Numbered from the stretch's first letter, positions 23,801-34,033 are shown. The stretch: 64,000 nt of DNA from Agrypnia vestita (GCA_016648135.1 JADDOH010002067.1:62001-126000), one strand, 5' to 3'. Numbers and translations are program-made. Notes: a model not told the origin generated them from the sequence alone.

Positions 23801-26426
23801 ATAACTTGCCGCTTGACTTATAAAAAATCAACATTTTTGTTATACAACCCTTCAATTTTTTTCATGTTGCTTATGCTAAGTTCTATTAATAAACATGCTA
23901 CATGGTGATTAGAAATACTAAACAATATTTTAAAGGAAATAAATGTCTTGAAAACAACGATATTACGTGAAAAATGTTTTTGAGTTGTGGCAACCCTTTA
24001 ATGTAAAAGGTTAAATCTAAGCCAATCACAAAGCGCATAAAATCATCACACGCTCGTATAGTTATGATAATTTAAGATGCAACATGATTAGTTTAATAAT
24101 TGTGTTAGTCAGCAATTGCTTGAATTAAGATGAGATTGCCTTTTGCGTATGCTTGAGTGCAGTTCGAGTGATTTTAGTTCTTATATTATTGAAAATGGCT
24201 CCTACGATATAAAAACGGTAAAGCAAAGCTATCAAGCTTCATGAAGAAGGTTACACATTCGATAAAATCGAAAAATATTGGGTAGTGAAGTATCAAATCT
24301 GAAGAAAGAAATGTTCGCCAACGCTACGAGGAGACCAAAAGTACAATGACTGCCCCAAAATCGAGTCAAAAGACAAAAGCTACATACATGAAAGAATATT
24401 TTTAAGGCTCGCCCTGCAAGACTGTCATCAAACATCCAAAGATATTAATACGGTCCTTAAAGCTGGTGGTCTTGATATTACTGAAATAATAAAACCTAAA
24501 GAAGAAATTATTCAGGAATGAATTACGAGCAAGAATACATTGAAAAAGGTTATAACTTAACATGAAACAGAGACAAAAATAACTGCAAAACATAAGAAGT
24601 GTACCTACCTAAGAAGACTGGGCAAAAGTCATATGGAGTCATTAGATCAAAATTTACGTATTTGGGATTTATAAAGAGTAGTAAAGAGTAGCTTGTTGGT
24701 CTCTCGCCTCGTGATCCAAAGGTCGCGGGTTCGGATCTCACTCCACGTTAGCAATTTAGCCCTAATGTCAAAGCAAAAGAGTTTAGCTTAGTTTTGAAAT
24801 ATTAAGAATATGTTACACGTATTCCGTGTTCGCATCGCATATTTAAAAAAAAAAATGGAAACAGATTGGTTCGTCGTTGTCAAGGCGAAAACATTATATA
24901 ACTGCGACAGTGAAACACTTATGATTGTAACAGGATGGGCTTGCATGATAGGACATAGTTTTAGACGTCTGGCAGTATAGAAGGCGTAATTATGACTAAA
25001 AGATACCAAGATCTGATTCTGGAGCCAAAATTATTCCTTATATCCAATGATTTGTTATAGGTTGACCGTGGTAAATGCATCTTCCAGCAGGGCAAAGCCC
25101 AATGCCAAACAAGCGTGAAATGGTTACAAGACTACCACATGGATATTCTTCTTTGGCCAGGGATTAGTCCGGACTTGAATCCCATCAAAAACATCCTGTC
25201 GAGACTGAAAATATTGGTTTCTGGTCGCAAAATCAGTAATAAAAGAAAATAATTTAAGGTTTAAGACGTTTGGTGGACTCCATTAGGCAAGTTATTAAAT
25301 TAAACTGATTTTCGAATAAATATTAACGTTAAATGTTAATTTAAAATATTTTGCAACATGTTTGTTATTAATTAGCTAATATAATCGAAGTTAAACCCTA
25401 AAATGATTTTAAATGGATGAATGAGTATACAAGATATTAATAAAAAGTGTCCACACTTAAGTCCACTACTGTATATTTAATTATTGTAAGTATTCAGATA
25501 TCTACTCAATTATATTTTTTTGGTAATAAATCTAACTTAATACATTTTTGAAACATACCTATCTGCCTGATTTAAATTACTTTTAATTTTAAACTGTTCT
25601 GGGAATATATTTCTTTTCAATTTTTATCCCATAAATTTTATTTAAGTGCATCTACTACATCATGATTGTATGGATTGCTGGCATTCATATACCAGCCGTA
25701 ATTATTGATTTTCATCAAATTTAGTCTTAAAAAAATTGGAAAAACCAAACCGTCTTACAATTTATCCTTATGACCATGAACAATCTGTGTAAGGCGTATG
25801 TGTGTGTGTAGCTAGTAGCTATTGTTATATAATTAACAAAAGGTTGGTAATAGAACTCCATTTTGAATTTGCTTAAATCTCAAATAATGTATTGTTTTTA
25901 TAATAAAATAAAAAATTTAACGTGACACATAGTTCCGTGCGAGTAATTGCATTATTTTATGATTTTTTTTAAATTTGGGAAACAACTACAAAGCTTGTAA
26001 CAAGAGCTTTAGAGCTTTATTATTTCTTATTAACTGCATAGGTGATATAGTATTTAAAAGTATTTTTATTTTAGTGTACGTGTATAAAATGACCAATATT
26101 ATTCCTCCGTTTATAAAATAGTAATAAATTTAAAAAATGTAGTCTTGTTTGAATAAAATAAATGATTTTTTTAGTGGTATGTAACAAGCCACCCTTAGTT
26201 AATACAAATTCATTAATTAGAAAAGTAAATTTTAGAAAATAGACAAACAATACAATATAGTAAAGTTAATAGAGTTTATAATTTGAATGTATACGAACAT
26301 TTTTATGAAAATATATAAATTATTTTATATTTATTATAAAACACCTAGCTCTTGAAAAGCTGTGCGATCGATGACTGATTTTTTTTAAAAGAGATAATAT
26401 GTGAAAAACATTCTTACCTTAATCAT
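17859..26426 (-). CDS. RR-1 cuticular protein, gene 1 (4 exons)
   Basis: Structural cuticle protein, secreted and expected to bind chitin through the Rebers-Riddiford domain. Exons, all minus: 26418-26426 (ATG ATT AAG), 20030-20154, 18989-19163 and 17859-17951. All junctions are GT-AG and keep frame, giving 133 residues. Residues 1-17 form the signal peptide ([17 protein letters not shown]), with cleavage before APQG. The domain runs from about [13 protein letters not shown] (residue 39) through [20 protein letters not shown] to EIGFAPQGAHLP, then a proline-rich tail [20 protein letters not shown]. This is a complete RR-1 protein of normal length, like endocuticle structural glycoproteins. 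Intron 1 is 6.3 kb and full of transposons; introns 2 and 3 are 0.9 and 1.0 kb. It points away from genes 2-4 and lies 19 kb from them. Exact expression stage cannot be told. Confidence 0.93.
20175..21057 (-). pseudogene. L2/CR1-like LINE, 5'-truncated ORF2 and 3' tail
   Basis: Inside intron 1 of gene 1, same strand. The frame at 20348-20935 encodes the end of a reverse transcriptase: [16 protein letters not shown], then [20 protein letters not shown] (the V-x-S-R-x-D-x-C-N motif), then [14 protein letters not shown] and [12 protein letters not shown]. These are typical of L2/CR1-superfamily LINEs. The part above 20935 ([13 protein letters not shown]) continues the protein but has stops and a frameshift. 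The 3' end has AGCGCCCTTGAGGTGA and then a run of ATT-type repeats at 20172-20186. A near-identical tail piece lies at 30310-30385. Confidence 0.8.
21058..21799. other. Intron 1 sequence, no element identified
   Basis: AT-rich. A minus-strand piece at about 21570-21650 reads PKGRPKT followed by a stop, which could be another LINE C-terminus but is too short to support. Confidence 0.3.
22010..22430 (-). mobile_element. Penelope-like element remnant with GIY-YIG end
   Basis: The minus-strand frame at 22240-22420 reads [20 protein letters not shown], then [20 protein letters not shown] and LEILH before a stop. The YIG-x-T, the R-x-F and the ILH segment match the GIY-YIG endonuclease C-terminus of Penelope-like retroelements. 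About 150 bp downstream on the same strand (22022-22056) lie CTGACGA, a pairable stem and GAAA, the hammerhead core order known from Penelope terminal repeats. The cleavage-site side no longer pairs, so the ribozyme motif is degenerate. It sits in intron 1 of gene 1. Confidence 0.65.
22622..22802 (+). mobile_element. SINE family B, copy 1, with hairpin tail
   Basis: The head GAGTAGCTTGTTGGTGTAGT then GGTCATAACGCTCACC resembles a tRNA 5' half. The middle is diverged. The 3' part ends in a perfect 10-bp hairpin, GATGCGACTC (22765-22774), loop GTATTCT, GAGTCGCATC (22782-22791). Related copies lie at 24686-24851 and 44630-44716, all starting with GAGTAGCTTGTTGGT. Confidence 0.6.
23236..23660 (+). 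pseudogene. LINE ORF2 C-terminus, one internal stop
   Basis: The frame from 23236 reads [40 protein letters not shown], a TAA at 23380-23382, then [20 protein letters not shown] and [19 protein letters not shown], ending with TAA at 23617-23619. R-x-x-x-FE-M-W-x-Y-R-R-x-L-x-I-x-W is the well-known post-RT motif of RTE-like and related insect LINEs. A GAAGAAGAAG tail follows at 23633-23655. It is opposite in strand to host gene 1. Confidence 0.75.
23761..25471 (+). mobile_element. Tc1-like transposon, complete ends, dead transposase
   Basis: The terminal inverted repeats are visible: the left end GAGTAGTGCACGCAAGTGTG and the right end, read inward, CAGTAGTGGACTTAAGTGTG. TA duplications flank it (23759-23760 and 25472-25473). 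The 1.7-kb length is typical of Tc1 elements. Transposase remains include a KxHKK...GKSHMESLD piece matching the W-S-D-E-T region and, at about 25150-25235, [20 protein letters not shown]. The usual SPDLNPIEN catalytic glutamate is lysine here, and frameshifts occur. A SINE B copy is inserted at 24686. A second copy lies at 40482. Confidence 0.85.
24686..24851 (+). mobile_element. SINE family B, copy 2, nested in Tc1 element
   Basis: It starts GAGTAGCTTGTTGGTCTCTC, has GGTCGCGGGTTCGGATC as a B-box-like segment, then AATATTAAGAATAT and ACACGTATTCCGTGT (a degraded version of the family hairpin), and ends in an A-run at 24844-24855. It interrupts the transposase frame, so it is younger than the Tc1 insertion. 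Confidence 0.6.
25474..26410. other. Remaining 5' part of gene 1 intron 1
   Basis: Plain AT-rich intron sequence with no element ends that I can define. Confidence 0.4.
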
Positions 26427-26499
26427 CGTTCCAAAGATGTACGATGGTTAACTTTTACACTGTTCGCACCTCTTCTATGAACAATTTATCGTTCAGAAT

Positions 26500-26533
26500 T
26501 GCACAGGATCCCGGAGTACTTGGTGTATTTATA
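26500..26533 (-). promoter_or_regulatory. Core promoter of cuticle gene 1
   Basis: TATAAATA at 26526-26533 (minus). A likely start site lies near 26500 in TGCAATTC, about 33 nt downstream, giving a 5' UTR of about 74 nt before the ATG at 26426. Confidence 0.75.
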
Positions 26534-26539
26534 CTAAGG

Positions 26540-27429
26540 TAAGTACAAATGAGTATTATAATTTGTACACACAGCCGACGTATTAAATGTCTCGCAAGTA
26601 CCTAATGTCTAAATAAACGCCGTTTAGAAAACGGCGCTGAAAGAAAATTTTCAATAATATTTATAGTGGAAATGAAATATTTACATATTAATGTGTGACC
26701 TGTATGCTGACTGCATTAGTCATACTTATCATCAAATAAATTAAAATAAAAAGTTTATTATTAACATTAGTAATAATAACTATTTTGTGTATTCAAAAAA
26801 AACATTTTACACCAATAAAATAAAGAAATTCGGGTTCTAATGTGAGAAAACTCATCAATATATTTATATTCTTCTATATAATATAACATGCTCATAGAGA
26901 TAATTGAGCTGCATTTTTAGTACTTCGTACATTATCATTAAACGATTATTTATTGAGTGCTTACTTAGAATCAATCAGCAATAGAACATAAACGTGTGAT
27001 ATTGGTAGCGGAATACTCTGTAATAATAATAAATCATTATGTTTGTACAAGTACTTACTTCATAATCGTCATGTAAAACATTGGAACATGATTTTTAAGT
27101 ATATTAATAATTAGAAGTAGGTATTGTAATGAATGCTTATTACTGCATTTTTTGGGCATAATTCATAAAATAAAAGATTAGATTTATTGACATAACCTAA
27201 AATATATGACTTGTTATAACATTAAAGTATCTCCACGACATTCTGGATTACCCACAATGCTTATACGAATAACACAAAAAAAAAATAAAAAATCAGGCGT
27301 GAATCATTTATTTTTATTCATTTCATTTAATTATAATCAGAGATTTGCGAAAGTATTGCGAAATTATATATTTTTTTGAAGTGAAAACTAGAATTTTTGT
27401 GTTCCTGAAACAATACATAATATGTGAGA
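26540..27429. other. Upstream region of gene 1
   Basis: AT-rich and gene-free. A hairpin GCCGTTT-AGAA-AACGGC sits at about 26619-26635, roughly 90 bp upstream of the TATA box. Otherwise nothing. Confidence 0.4.
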
Positions 27430-27613
27430 ACAATATCTAATAAATTTAAAAAATGTTTTGAATAAATTACTGATTTTTACGTATTGAATTATAGGTTTCA
27501 TGCATCCATCCTTTCCAAATATTGTTTCCTATAAATACATAGGCTAATTTTTCCTTTAAAATTGATAAATTACTAATCCTCGATGACTGCATTAATTTTT
27601 TTGGAAATTGCTG
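27430..27613. mobile_element. MITE family E, copy 1
   Basis: Similar to 37687-37900. Shared blocks are AAAAATGTTTTGAATnnnnTTAC, GTTTCCTATnAATnnATAGGCTA and TAATCCTnGATGACTGC, arranged as an imperfect inverted repeat. No coding content. Confidence 0.5.
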
Positions 27614-28149
27614 CCTTTATTTTTATACCCCAAATATTGATAATTCATGAATAAAAATTTTCCTTTATAATATGTGAATCAAAGGTTATGATATATACCA
27701 ATTGATTCCATCTGCTCTTTTTGTTTTGTGCGTTAGACGCGAGTTTTGACAGAAATATTTAATAATTATCAACAAAAATGTATTAATTCAAGTATATTTG
27801 GCAGAGAAATTTGGGTAAAATCGGTTCGGGTTATGAAAGAAAAAATATTTTTGTCAGTAATTGTAAATTCATCTAATGCTCCAGTTGGTACAATGGCTAG
27901 AAAGTAGAATCCAATCGGCTGGTGGTTTTAATAGGATAATGAGAACTGGAGGGATAATTGAAAAATGATGGGAAGATTCAGGTAGGGTAGCGGCCCAACA
28001 GCATGAAGTAGAAAGCTTCCTGATATTGATTCCGTTGGTTCAGTGATCACCAGATCCATTTCAAATAAATTCGAAAACAATTTTCACGGAAAAAGTATAT
28101 TATTTTCTTAAGTAAGATAAGTAACATAAATCTCAGAAAAACGAAGCTA

Positions 28150-28480
28150 TTTATATAAGAAACGTGTATGGAACCATTAATAAGGTGGCCCAGGGACTGT
28201 GACCTGTATAAACTGGTTTAAGTGATCCCTCTACACAACGTAAGGTTCAGCAATTCTACCGTAAGAACATCCACCCATTATTACATTTTTGTAAGTTGTA
28301 TATATGTTCCAAATTAGTCCTTTATATATTCGAATGAACTATGCTTAATATGCAATACGAACCCTGGGCCTATAAATACTTACAACCACGTTTCCCATAC
28401 AAATAGCTGCGACTCTGTAAGACTTCTGTAATTTAGCTTAATAAATATCCCTCAGTGGATAGAATCCAGTACTTGTGTTC
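28150..28480 (+). mobile_element. Fold-back element, family F, copy 3 (decayed)
   Basis: Partial similarity to copies 1 and 2: CTGGTTTAAGTGATCCCTCTACACA, ATCCACCCAT, TTGTAAGTTGTATATATGTT and the closing CTCTGTAAGACTTCTGTA and GAATCCAGTACTTGTGTTCTCAG-like blocks. The arms are no longer clearly inverted. Confidence 0.4.
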
Positions 28481-28489
28481 TCAGAACAA

Positions 28490-28745
28490 ACATATAAAAA
28501 ACTAACTAAACCAGGTTTTTATTATACTCCCTTTCTCATTTCCTAGTAAAACATGTTTAACGCTTACTCTTCGCGCTGAGCTCGAATCGGAGTAATAAAA
28601 AATTTCGAAAAATCCAAAATTTTACTATAATTATTAATTGTTTTAACGAAAATTTGATAGATCATTTTTATCGTCGCCACGAGTTTTAAAAATCGATCCA
28701 AAGTTTTTTGTCAGACAAGCAAGCAGACGCTACGAGTTAAAAGAA
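28490..28745. repeat. Dispersed repeat with CTCCCTTTCTC block
   Basis: TTTTTATTATACTCCCTTTC recurs with small changes at 52673-52690 and 52868-52890, in each case near GACAGACAnGCAGAC-like sequence. It is probably part of one retrotransposon 3' family; the clade is not identifiable. Confidence 0.4.
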
Positions 28746-30124
28746 AGAGAGTAAAAATAATTGTAATTCAAATAGCTGAGGGTAATATTTGGAATGATAA
28801 TGGGAGGTTCGGGTGAGAGTGGTTTGGAGTTGGGCAGTAAGGCAGTTTTAGTAGCAGTTTTAGTATTCTCAGATAGACAAGATGTTTGATACAAGTTTGA
28901 TATAATTATGATATTGAAATTGACAAAAATAACGTCATTAAAATCATGTAAATCGTTGTTTTTTGTGCTCAATTTATTATATTTTGTCAATTTTTACTTT
29001 CGTTTTCTCGTAAATCTACACAAATTTATTATGTTCATTTTCCATCTGAATTGCACTGTGTGTCACTGTTAAAATATTTTGAAAAACTGTGCCACAACGA
29101 CTGATTGATCATTGCGATACGCATACTTCACACTCTCGTGCGCAACGCAATAGCGGTAGGCAGAGAAGAGCGAATTCCAAAATAATTGGACATAATTCCG
29201 CGTGTCGGTTTTTGAACTCGCAAAATTTTATCAGACAAGTTCGTGGGCGAAAAATAAATGTGTTGTCTTAGAGGAATTGTTTTGTTTTCAATACGGCGTA
29301 TTTGAATATGAAAAAATTCGTCTACCGCGAGTGGAACAAAGTAATTCCCGCTTGTGCGATGGCGGCAGATGTTACGTGGTCTTCTGCAAATGCGAAGGTC
29401 GCTTCGTAAATGGCAAACAACTACTGCTTCTTGGCAATCGGAGAATAATAATAAATCCAACACGAAAACCTGCATCCACAGCAATCATGTGCTGGTATTT
29501 GTGCAGTACTTGATATCATGCCTTTTACATTTTCTAATTCTTACTGCATTCTTCAATGACACTTTAACATTTCTTTTTATTTCAATGTCAAAAGAATGTC
29601 TTAGTTCTTCTGAAGCATTTTTTCATTTAAACAATAATATCTTCACACTGAAGCCAACATCACAAAGCGCGAATGAGGCCGATTTGACTTAAATATAAGG
29701 AAAGTTTTTTTTCATGGCGTTTCACCCCTTAAATAGTGTTCTTACCCCTAACAAGTATCATATTGCTACGTTGTCAAATGGGGTGTGTGGGTGCGTGTTT
29801 TTTCTTCTTCTTATTTTAGGAACTGAAATAATAAACGATCAATTTTATTTTAATATGAAATATATATTATTCTGAGTAAATTATTCAATTCTATTAGTAA
29901 TGGAGAAGGATATAATTACATAATATTTGTTTATTTAATTTTTATAGATTTATACCGTGAGATTATTGTAATATTGTTAGTAAATTTAAAGCGATTCGAT
30001 CATTGGAAGATAAATGAATTGGGATGTTGATGGGGAATGGAATGTAGTTGTAAGAAAGTAGACTTTAAAGGAATGACTTTTAATACAACAGTGTCCTATT
30101 CGCATACAGCATATAGAGGAAGGC
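28746..30124. other. Gene-free stretch with open GC-richer patch
   Basis: Between about 29080 and 29500 the composition is GC-richer and open frames exist on both strands (29128-29484 minus, 29202-29513 plus). Neither matches a family I recognise, and they overlap each other. It may be a decayed transposon or a gene fragment. The rest is AT-rich. Confidence 0.3.
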
Positions 30125-30296
30125 TCTAACTTATTCATTTTTATTTTTGAAAACCATGGCCTGGCAGGAATTTCAGGTTACAGCTACTGGGATTTGAACC
30201 GATGGAACTCCATTCTATCCGGGGTTGGCCCGCTATCCAATTTCGCCACAACAGTTTGGTAAGTTAGCGAAAATTTTTCGACCTTATATGTAGTCT
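30125..30296 (-). mobile_element. SINE family A, copy 2
   Basis: The reverse complement starts GACTACATATAAGGTCGA (leader, 30296 downward), then CTTACCAAACTG and a tRNA-like unit with GGCGAAATTGGATAGCGGGC and a B-box-like GGTTCAAATCC. Its tail (CTGAAATTCCTGCCAGGCC) differs from copies 1 and 3. Confidence 0.6.
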
Positions 30297-30309
30297 CCTT
30301 TTAAGCCTC

Positions 30310-30385
30310 CTTTCAAGCGCCCTTGAGGTGAGTTTTCGCGAAAACGGCGCTGTATAAATTATCCAAATATTATTATTATTATTAA
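30310..30385 (+). mobile_element. L2/CR1-like LINE 3' tail only
   Basis: CAAGCGCCCTTGAGGTGAGT, TTTTCGCGAAAACGGCGCT, ATAAATTATCC and an ATT-repeat tail. It is the same sequence as the 3' end of the LINE at 20175-21057 (opposite strand), so it is an extremely 5'-truncated insertion. Confidence 0.65.
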
Positions 30386-30530
30386 TTGATTAACATTTTT
30401 ATTCCATTTTAAAGCATCATGCTTTTTAAATTAACTTCTGGCGTCCTCTAGCGATAGACGCACAAAGGTATTTGTGACTATTGCATTATAAAAAGCGTAT
30501 TTCTATAAGGTAATAATAATAATAATAATA

Positions 30531-30790
30531 AGGTCGAAATTTTTTTTCGTTAACTTACCAAACTGCCGTGGCGAAATTGGATAACGCGCCATCTCTGGAT
30601 AGAATGGAGGCCTGTTGGTTCGAATCCCGGTAGCAGTTAAAATATTTTTTCGTTAATTTGATTTTTCTGTATGTCTATTCTAATTGATTAATAAATATTT
30701 TATATTATTTAATAATTCACAGATCTTTGTTCTGAAATTGCAACTTCACAATAATAATGTGTTTTCTTCAATAAAAATATATATCATAAG
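30531..30790 (+). mobile_element. SINE family A, copy 3
   Basis: The leader is AGGTCGAAAT...CGTTAACTTACC. The tRNA-like unit runs from about 30560 with a 6-bp end stem (AACTGC with GCAGTT) and a GGTTCGAATCC B box. The tail TTTTTTCGTTAATTTGATTT and the CAACTTCACAATAATAATGTG-type end match copy 1. Having the tRNA-like unit inside, not at the 5' end, is shared by all three copies. Confidence 0.65.
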
Positions 30791-31324
30791 TGTGCATCTA
30801 TATATTTGATGTCTGTGATATCTGAAATTTACATATCATGCCTTTTAAATTTTTTCACAATAATTATATGGCTTTTTTCTATTTTATGTCTTCTGTAATT
30901 TATAAAAATTAAACTGATGGTGGATAACGGTGTTGACAGTTATTATAATTTATAGTAAACATTAAAGATTTGCAAGGTGAAAGCAAAATATGTAGATGTG
31001 AACTTTTAAAATTAGATTTTAGTTCAAAATAAATTATTAGATAATATTTATAAATTCTAATGTTTATAACCTAGGTTAAAACGTAATTTATTAAAATGAA
31101 AATGTACATATTAATTCATTATTCTGTTTACAAGTGCCCTACCATGGAATCATCTTGTTGTACTGACAGATACTGATTTATTTTGACATTATCAGAAAGC
31201 AATCGGCTGTTGCGGATCGCTGTTTCTAAGCCTTGATGGTGACTGCATGATGGCTGTCAGGCGACCACGACCATGACGAATAATTAAACCATTGCCTACA
31301 TTATCATACGAGTACACTAGATTA
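30791..31324. other. Gene-free stretch
   Basis: No supportable feature. The patch 31200-31290 is GC-richer without identity. Confidence 0.4.
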
Positions 31325-31772
31325 AGAGACGGCGACCGCCAGGCTTACCTTATAGTATCAAACCTGAAATATTTTCTGTAGAAGGTAAGAAGGTTTGAAT
31401 ATTATGACATTTGAGTTATGGGGATTTTGGTAACTAACAGATTTTTTAACGGGATAGTACTATGCACTCATTTTAATCATTGCCAGATCCTTTTCTTTTC
31501 GTTTCTCCCGCTTTGAAACTCTGTTAGTAATCATGTCATTTACGTTATAGTAACAAATCTGAATTTTAAATATTTTATTTGACAACTATTTAATAATATT
31601 ACTCGATTACGACGTTTCTACTATTCATTTTTTTACTTGTTTTACCCCTTATCTGCCAAAATCTCCCCTATTCAAATGTCATAATATCCAAACCTTCTTA
31701 CCTAATATAGTGTTGGTCTATAGAAAATATTTCAGGTTTGATAATTTAACGTAGGTCTGGCGTTCGCTGACC
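31325..31772. mobile_element. Large fold-back element
   Basis: The inverted arms are about 31330-31432 and 31665-31770. The left has TATCAAACCTGAAATATTTT, AAGAAGGTTTGAATATTATG and a following ACATTTGAGT; the right carries the reverse complement of each. The outer CCGCCAGGC and GTCTGGCG also pair. The middle has no protein frame. Confidence 0.65.
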
Positions 31773-32193
31773 TCGCTATGCTATGGTCATGCTTCTATTC
31801 TGCATTCATGGTGGCGATGTTAGTTATACAGACACATAAACAATTGTTTTTATGTATTTATATTTATATTATGTATGTATAGTATGTGTATTTTAAAATA
31901 TATTATAATAGAGTTCGCACGACTTGATCAGTGACCACCATAATATATAATATAATAATATTGCACACGGACTACGAATATATTATGTTAGTTAGATTGT
32001 TGACATGAACAATAATATAAAAAATGTTTTTTTTATGATATAAAATACTTTATTGAAAATAAAATAATACATAGATGTTATAATGACAATGAATATTACA
32101 TTTTATGTACGTGTTTAACTGTCCCCAGAAAAATTAAAACTTGTGTTTGGGGACAGGAGTACATGATACATAAGAGGATGAATGAAAAGTATA
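31773..32193. other. Gene-free AT-rich stretch
   Basis: No supportable feature. Confidence 0.4.
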
Positions 32194-32201
32194 ATATTTA
32201 A

Positions 32202-32427
32202 CAGGGGCGTGCAGTGGGAACATCGCAGCGTGACTTTTACGTAACCAATAATTTGGGAAAATCGGAATACAACATATATTACGTAATATTCTATTACAAT
32301 TATTATCAAAGCATTCATATTTTGATATATCGTAAAAATCTATAGCATAAATATTTTTTTCTATTTTTTTTCCAAAATATACGTCTACAAAAAACTCATG
32401 CTTCAATGTTCCCACTGCACGCGCCTG
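32202..32427. mobile_element. hAT-like MITE, 226 bp
   Basis: 22-bp terminal inverted repeats with one mismatch: left CAGGGGCGTGCAGTGGGAAC, right (inward) CAGGCGCGTGCAGTGGGAAC. The flanking 8-mers ATATTTAA (32194-32201) and ATATATAA (32428-32435) match at 7 of 8 positions, as expected for an old hAT target duplication. The CAGGG start is also typical. No transposase. Confidence 0.8.
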
Positions 32428-32435
32428 ATATATAA

Positions 32436-33590
32436 GTATAAGTATAATAAGATAGATCAATAATGGAACAGTGTAGAGAAATACAAAGATCATAAAATAA
32501 ATATTAGTGACTCAACTATACTAATTATTTTCATAGTGCCGTTATTTTTTTAATTTCTAACTTTTTTTGCTTTCATTATGTATATTCTGTTTGTTTTATG
32601 TGTTACTTGAATTTTGTATGGTGTTTTTCAGTTCTGAAATTCATTGGTAAGCTGTTGAAAAATTTGACACCTAGATAAGTGTAATGGTGTTGTGTGGCTG
32701 TTTTGTTGTATTTGGGAATGTTTAAACATCCTATTATTTGTGATTTTTGGCTATGAGTATGAGTATTATGATTTTGTGGTGAATTTTTTTTTTCTTTTTG
32801 TTTTCTTTATGTATTTGTAAAATTGAGGTGTTAAGTACAATCTGTCTAATGTTGGAAAATTAATTTCTTTAAAAAGTAAATTTGTAGGGAAGGTTCAAGG
32901 TTTTTTTTAATATTACTTTGATAATTAATTTTAGAGTTATTTTAAGAATCTGTAAGTAACATTTATAAGAGCCCCCAACCTATTATTCCATATTGTAATA
33001 CAGATTGTAAACAAGCATAATATAATGTTCTAAGTGATTCAATCGTTAAAATGTTGCGTAATCTTAAATATATATAATCGCACTCTATTTAAATATATAT
33101 ACCTAGTATTTACTATATTATAACTGGCTAAATCCAAGTTGCCGGTCCCATCGCATATATAATAAAAATTAGTATTACACTATATTATTGAACGTGTTAT
33201 TAATAAAATGAAAGATAATTTATGTTTAAATAATAAGTATTAAATAAGATATTACATTTTAAAGTTTCGAAAAATGTACCGTATATTTTGACATTTCATA
33301 GGATATCAATATCTGAGGAAAAATGTGAAAATCATAGACAATGTATAAGTTTACATGACAAATTTATATTTATAGACGAAAGAAATATGATGAATATTGA
33401 ATGTAGGTACTTTTTGTATTTTATTAATAGGCCTGATTTTAATACTATCAAAAGTTAATTAAGAAGATGAAAGTGATTAATTTCATTTTGAATTGGTGAG
33501 TGTCTTATTCTTATCTTTTTCTTTGAGAAATTAATAATTTTTTGGGACTATTTCTTGTTATTTTAGTTAATTATTATATGTTTTTGGTTA
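32436..33590. other. Gene-free AT-rich stretch
   Basis: No supportable feature. Confidence 0.4.
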
Positions 33591-33591
33591 T

Positions 33592-34033
33592 TAAGTTTGG
33601 TTAGGTTAGGTTATTAGGTTTGGTTAGGATAGGTTATTAGGTTAGGTTTGGTTAGGTTAGGTTATTAGGTTTGTTTAGGTTATTAGGTTTGGTTAGGTTA
33701 GGTTATTAGGTTTGGTTAGTTTATTAGGTTTGGTTAGGTTAGGTTATTAGGTTTGGTTAGGTTAGGTTTGGTTAGGTTAGGTTTGGTTAGGTTAGGTTTG
33801 GTTAGGTTAGGTTATTAGGTTAGGTTAGTTTAGGTTATTAGGTTTGGTTCGGTTAGGTTATTAGATTTGGTTAGGTTAGGTTAGGTTTGGTAAGGTTAGG
33901 TTATTGGGTATGGTTAGGTTAGTTTATTAGGTTTGGTTAGGTTAGTTTAGGTTTGGTTAGGTTAGGTTATTGAGTTTGGTTAGGTTATTAAGGTTGGTTA
34001 GGTTAGGTTATTAGGTTTGGTTATGTTTGGTTT
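33592..34033. repeat. GGTTA-rich minisatellite
   Basis: About 440 bp of GGTTAGGTTA, GGTTATTAGG and GGTTTGGTTAGG units in one orientation. The core TTAGG is the insect telomere motif, but unit lengths vary and it lies inside a gene-bearing contig. It is best called a degenerate TTAGG-related minisatellite. Confidence 0.85.

Noticed and set aside
29128..29692. Overlapping frames of 103, 112 and 118 residues on both strands
   Set aside because: No recognisable domain, signal, splice pattern or consistent start. Kept only as an unexplained GC-richer patch.
33592..34033. True telomere
   Set aside because: Units are irregular and gene-bearing sequence continues on both sides.
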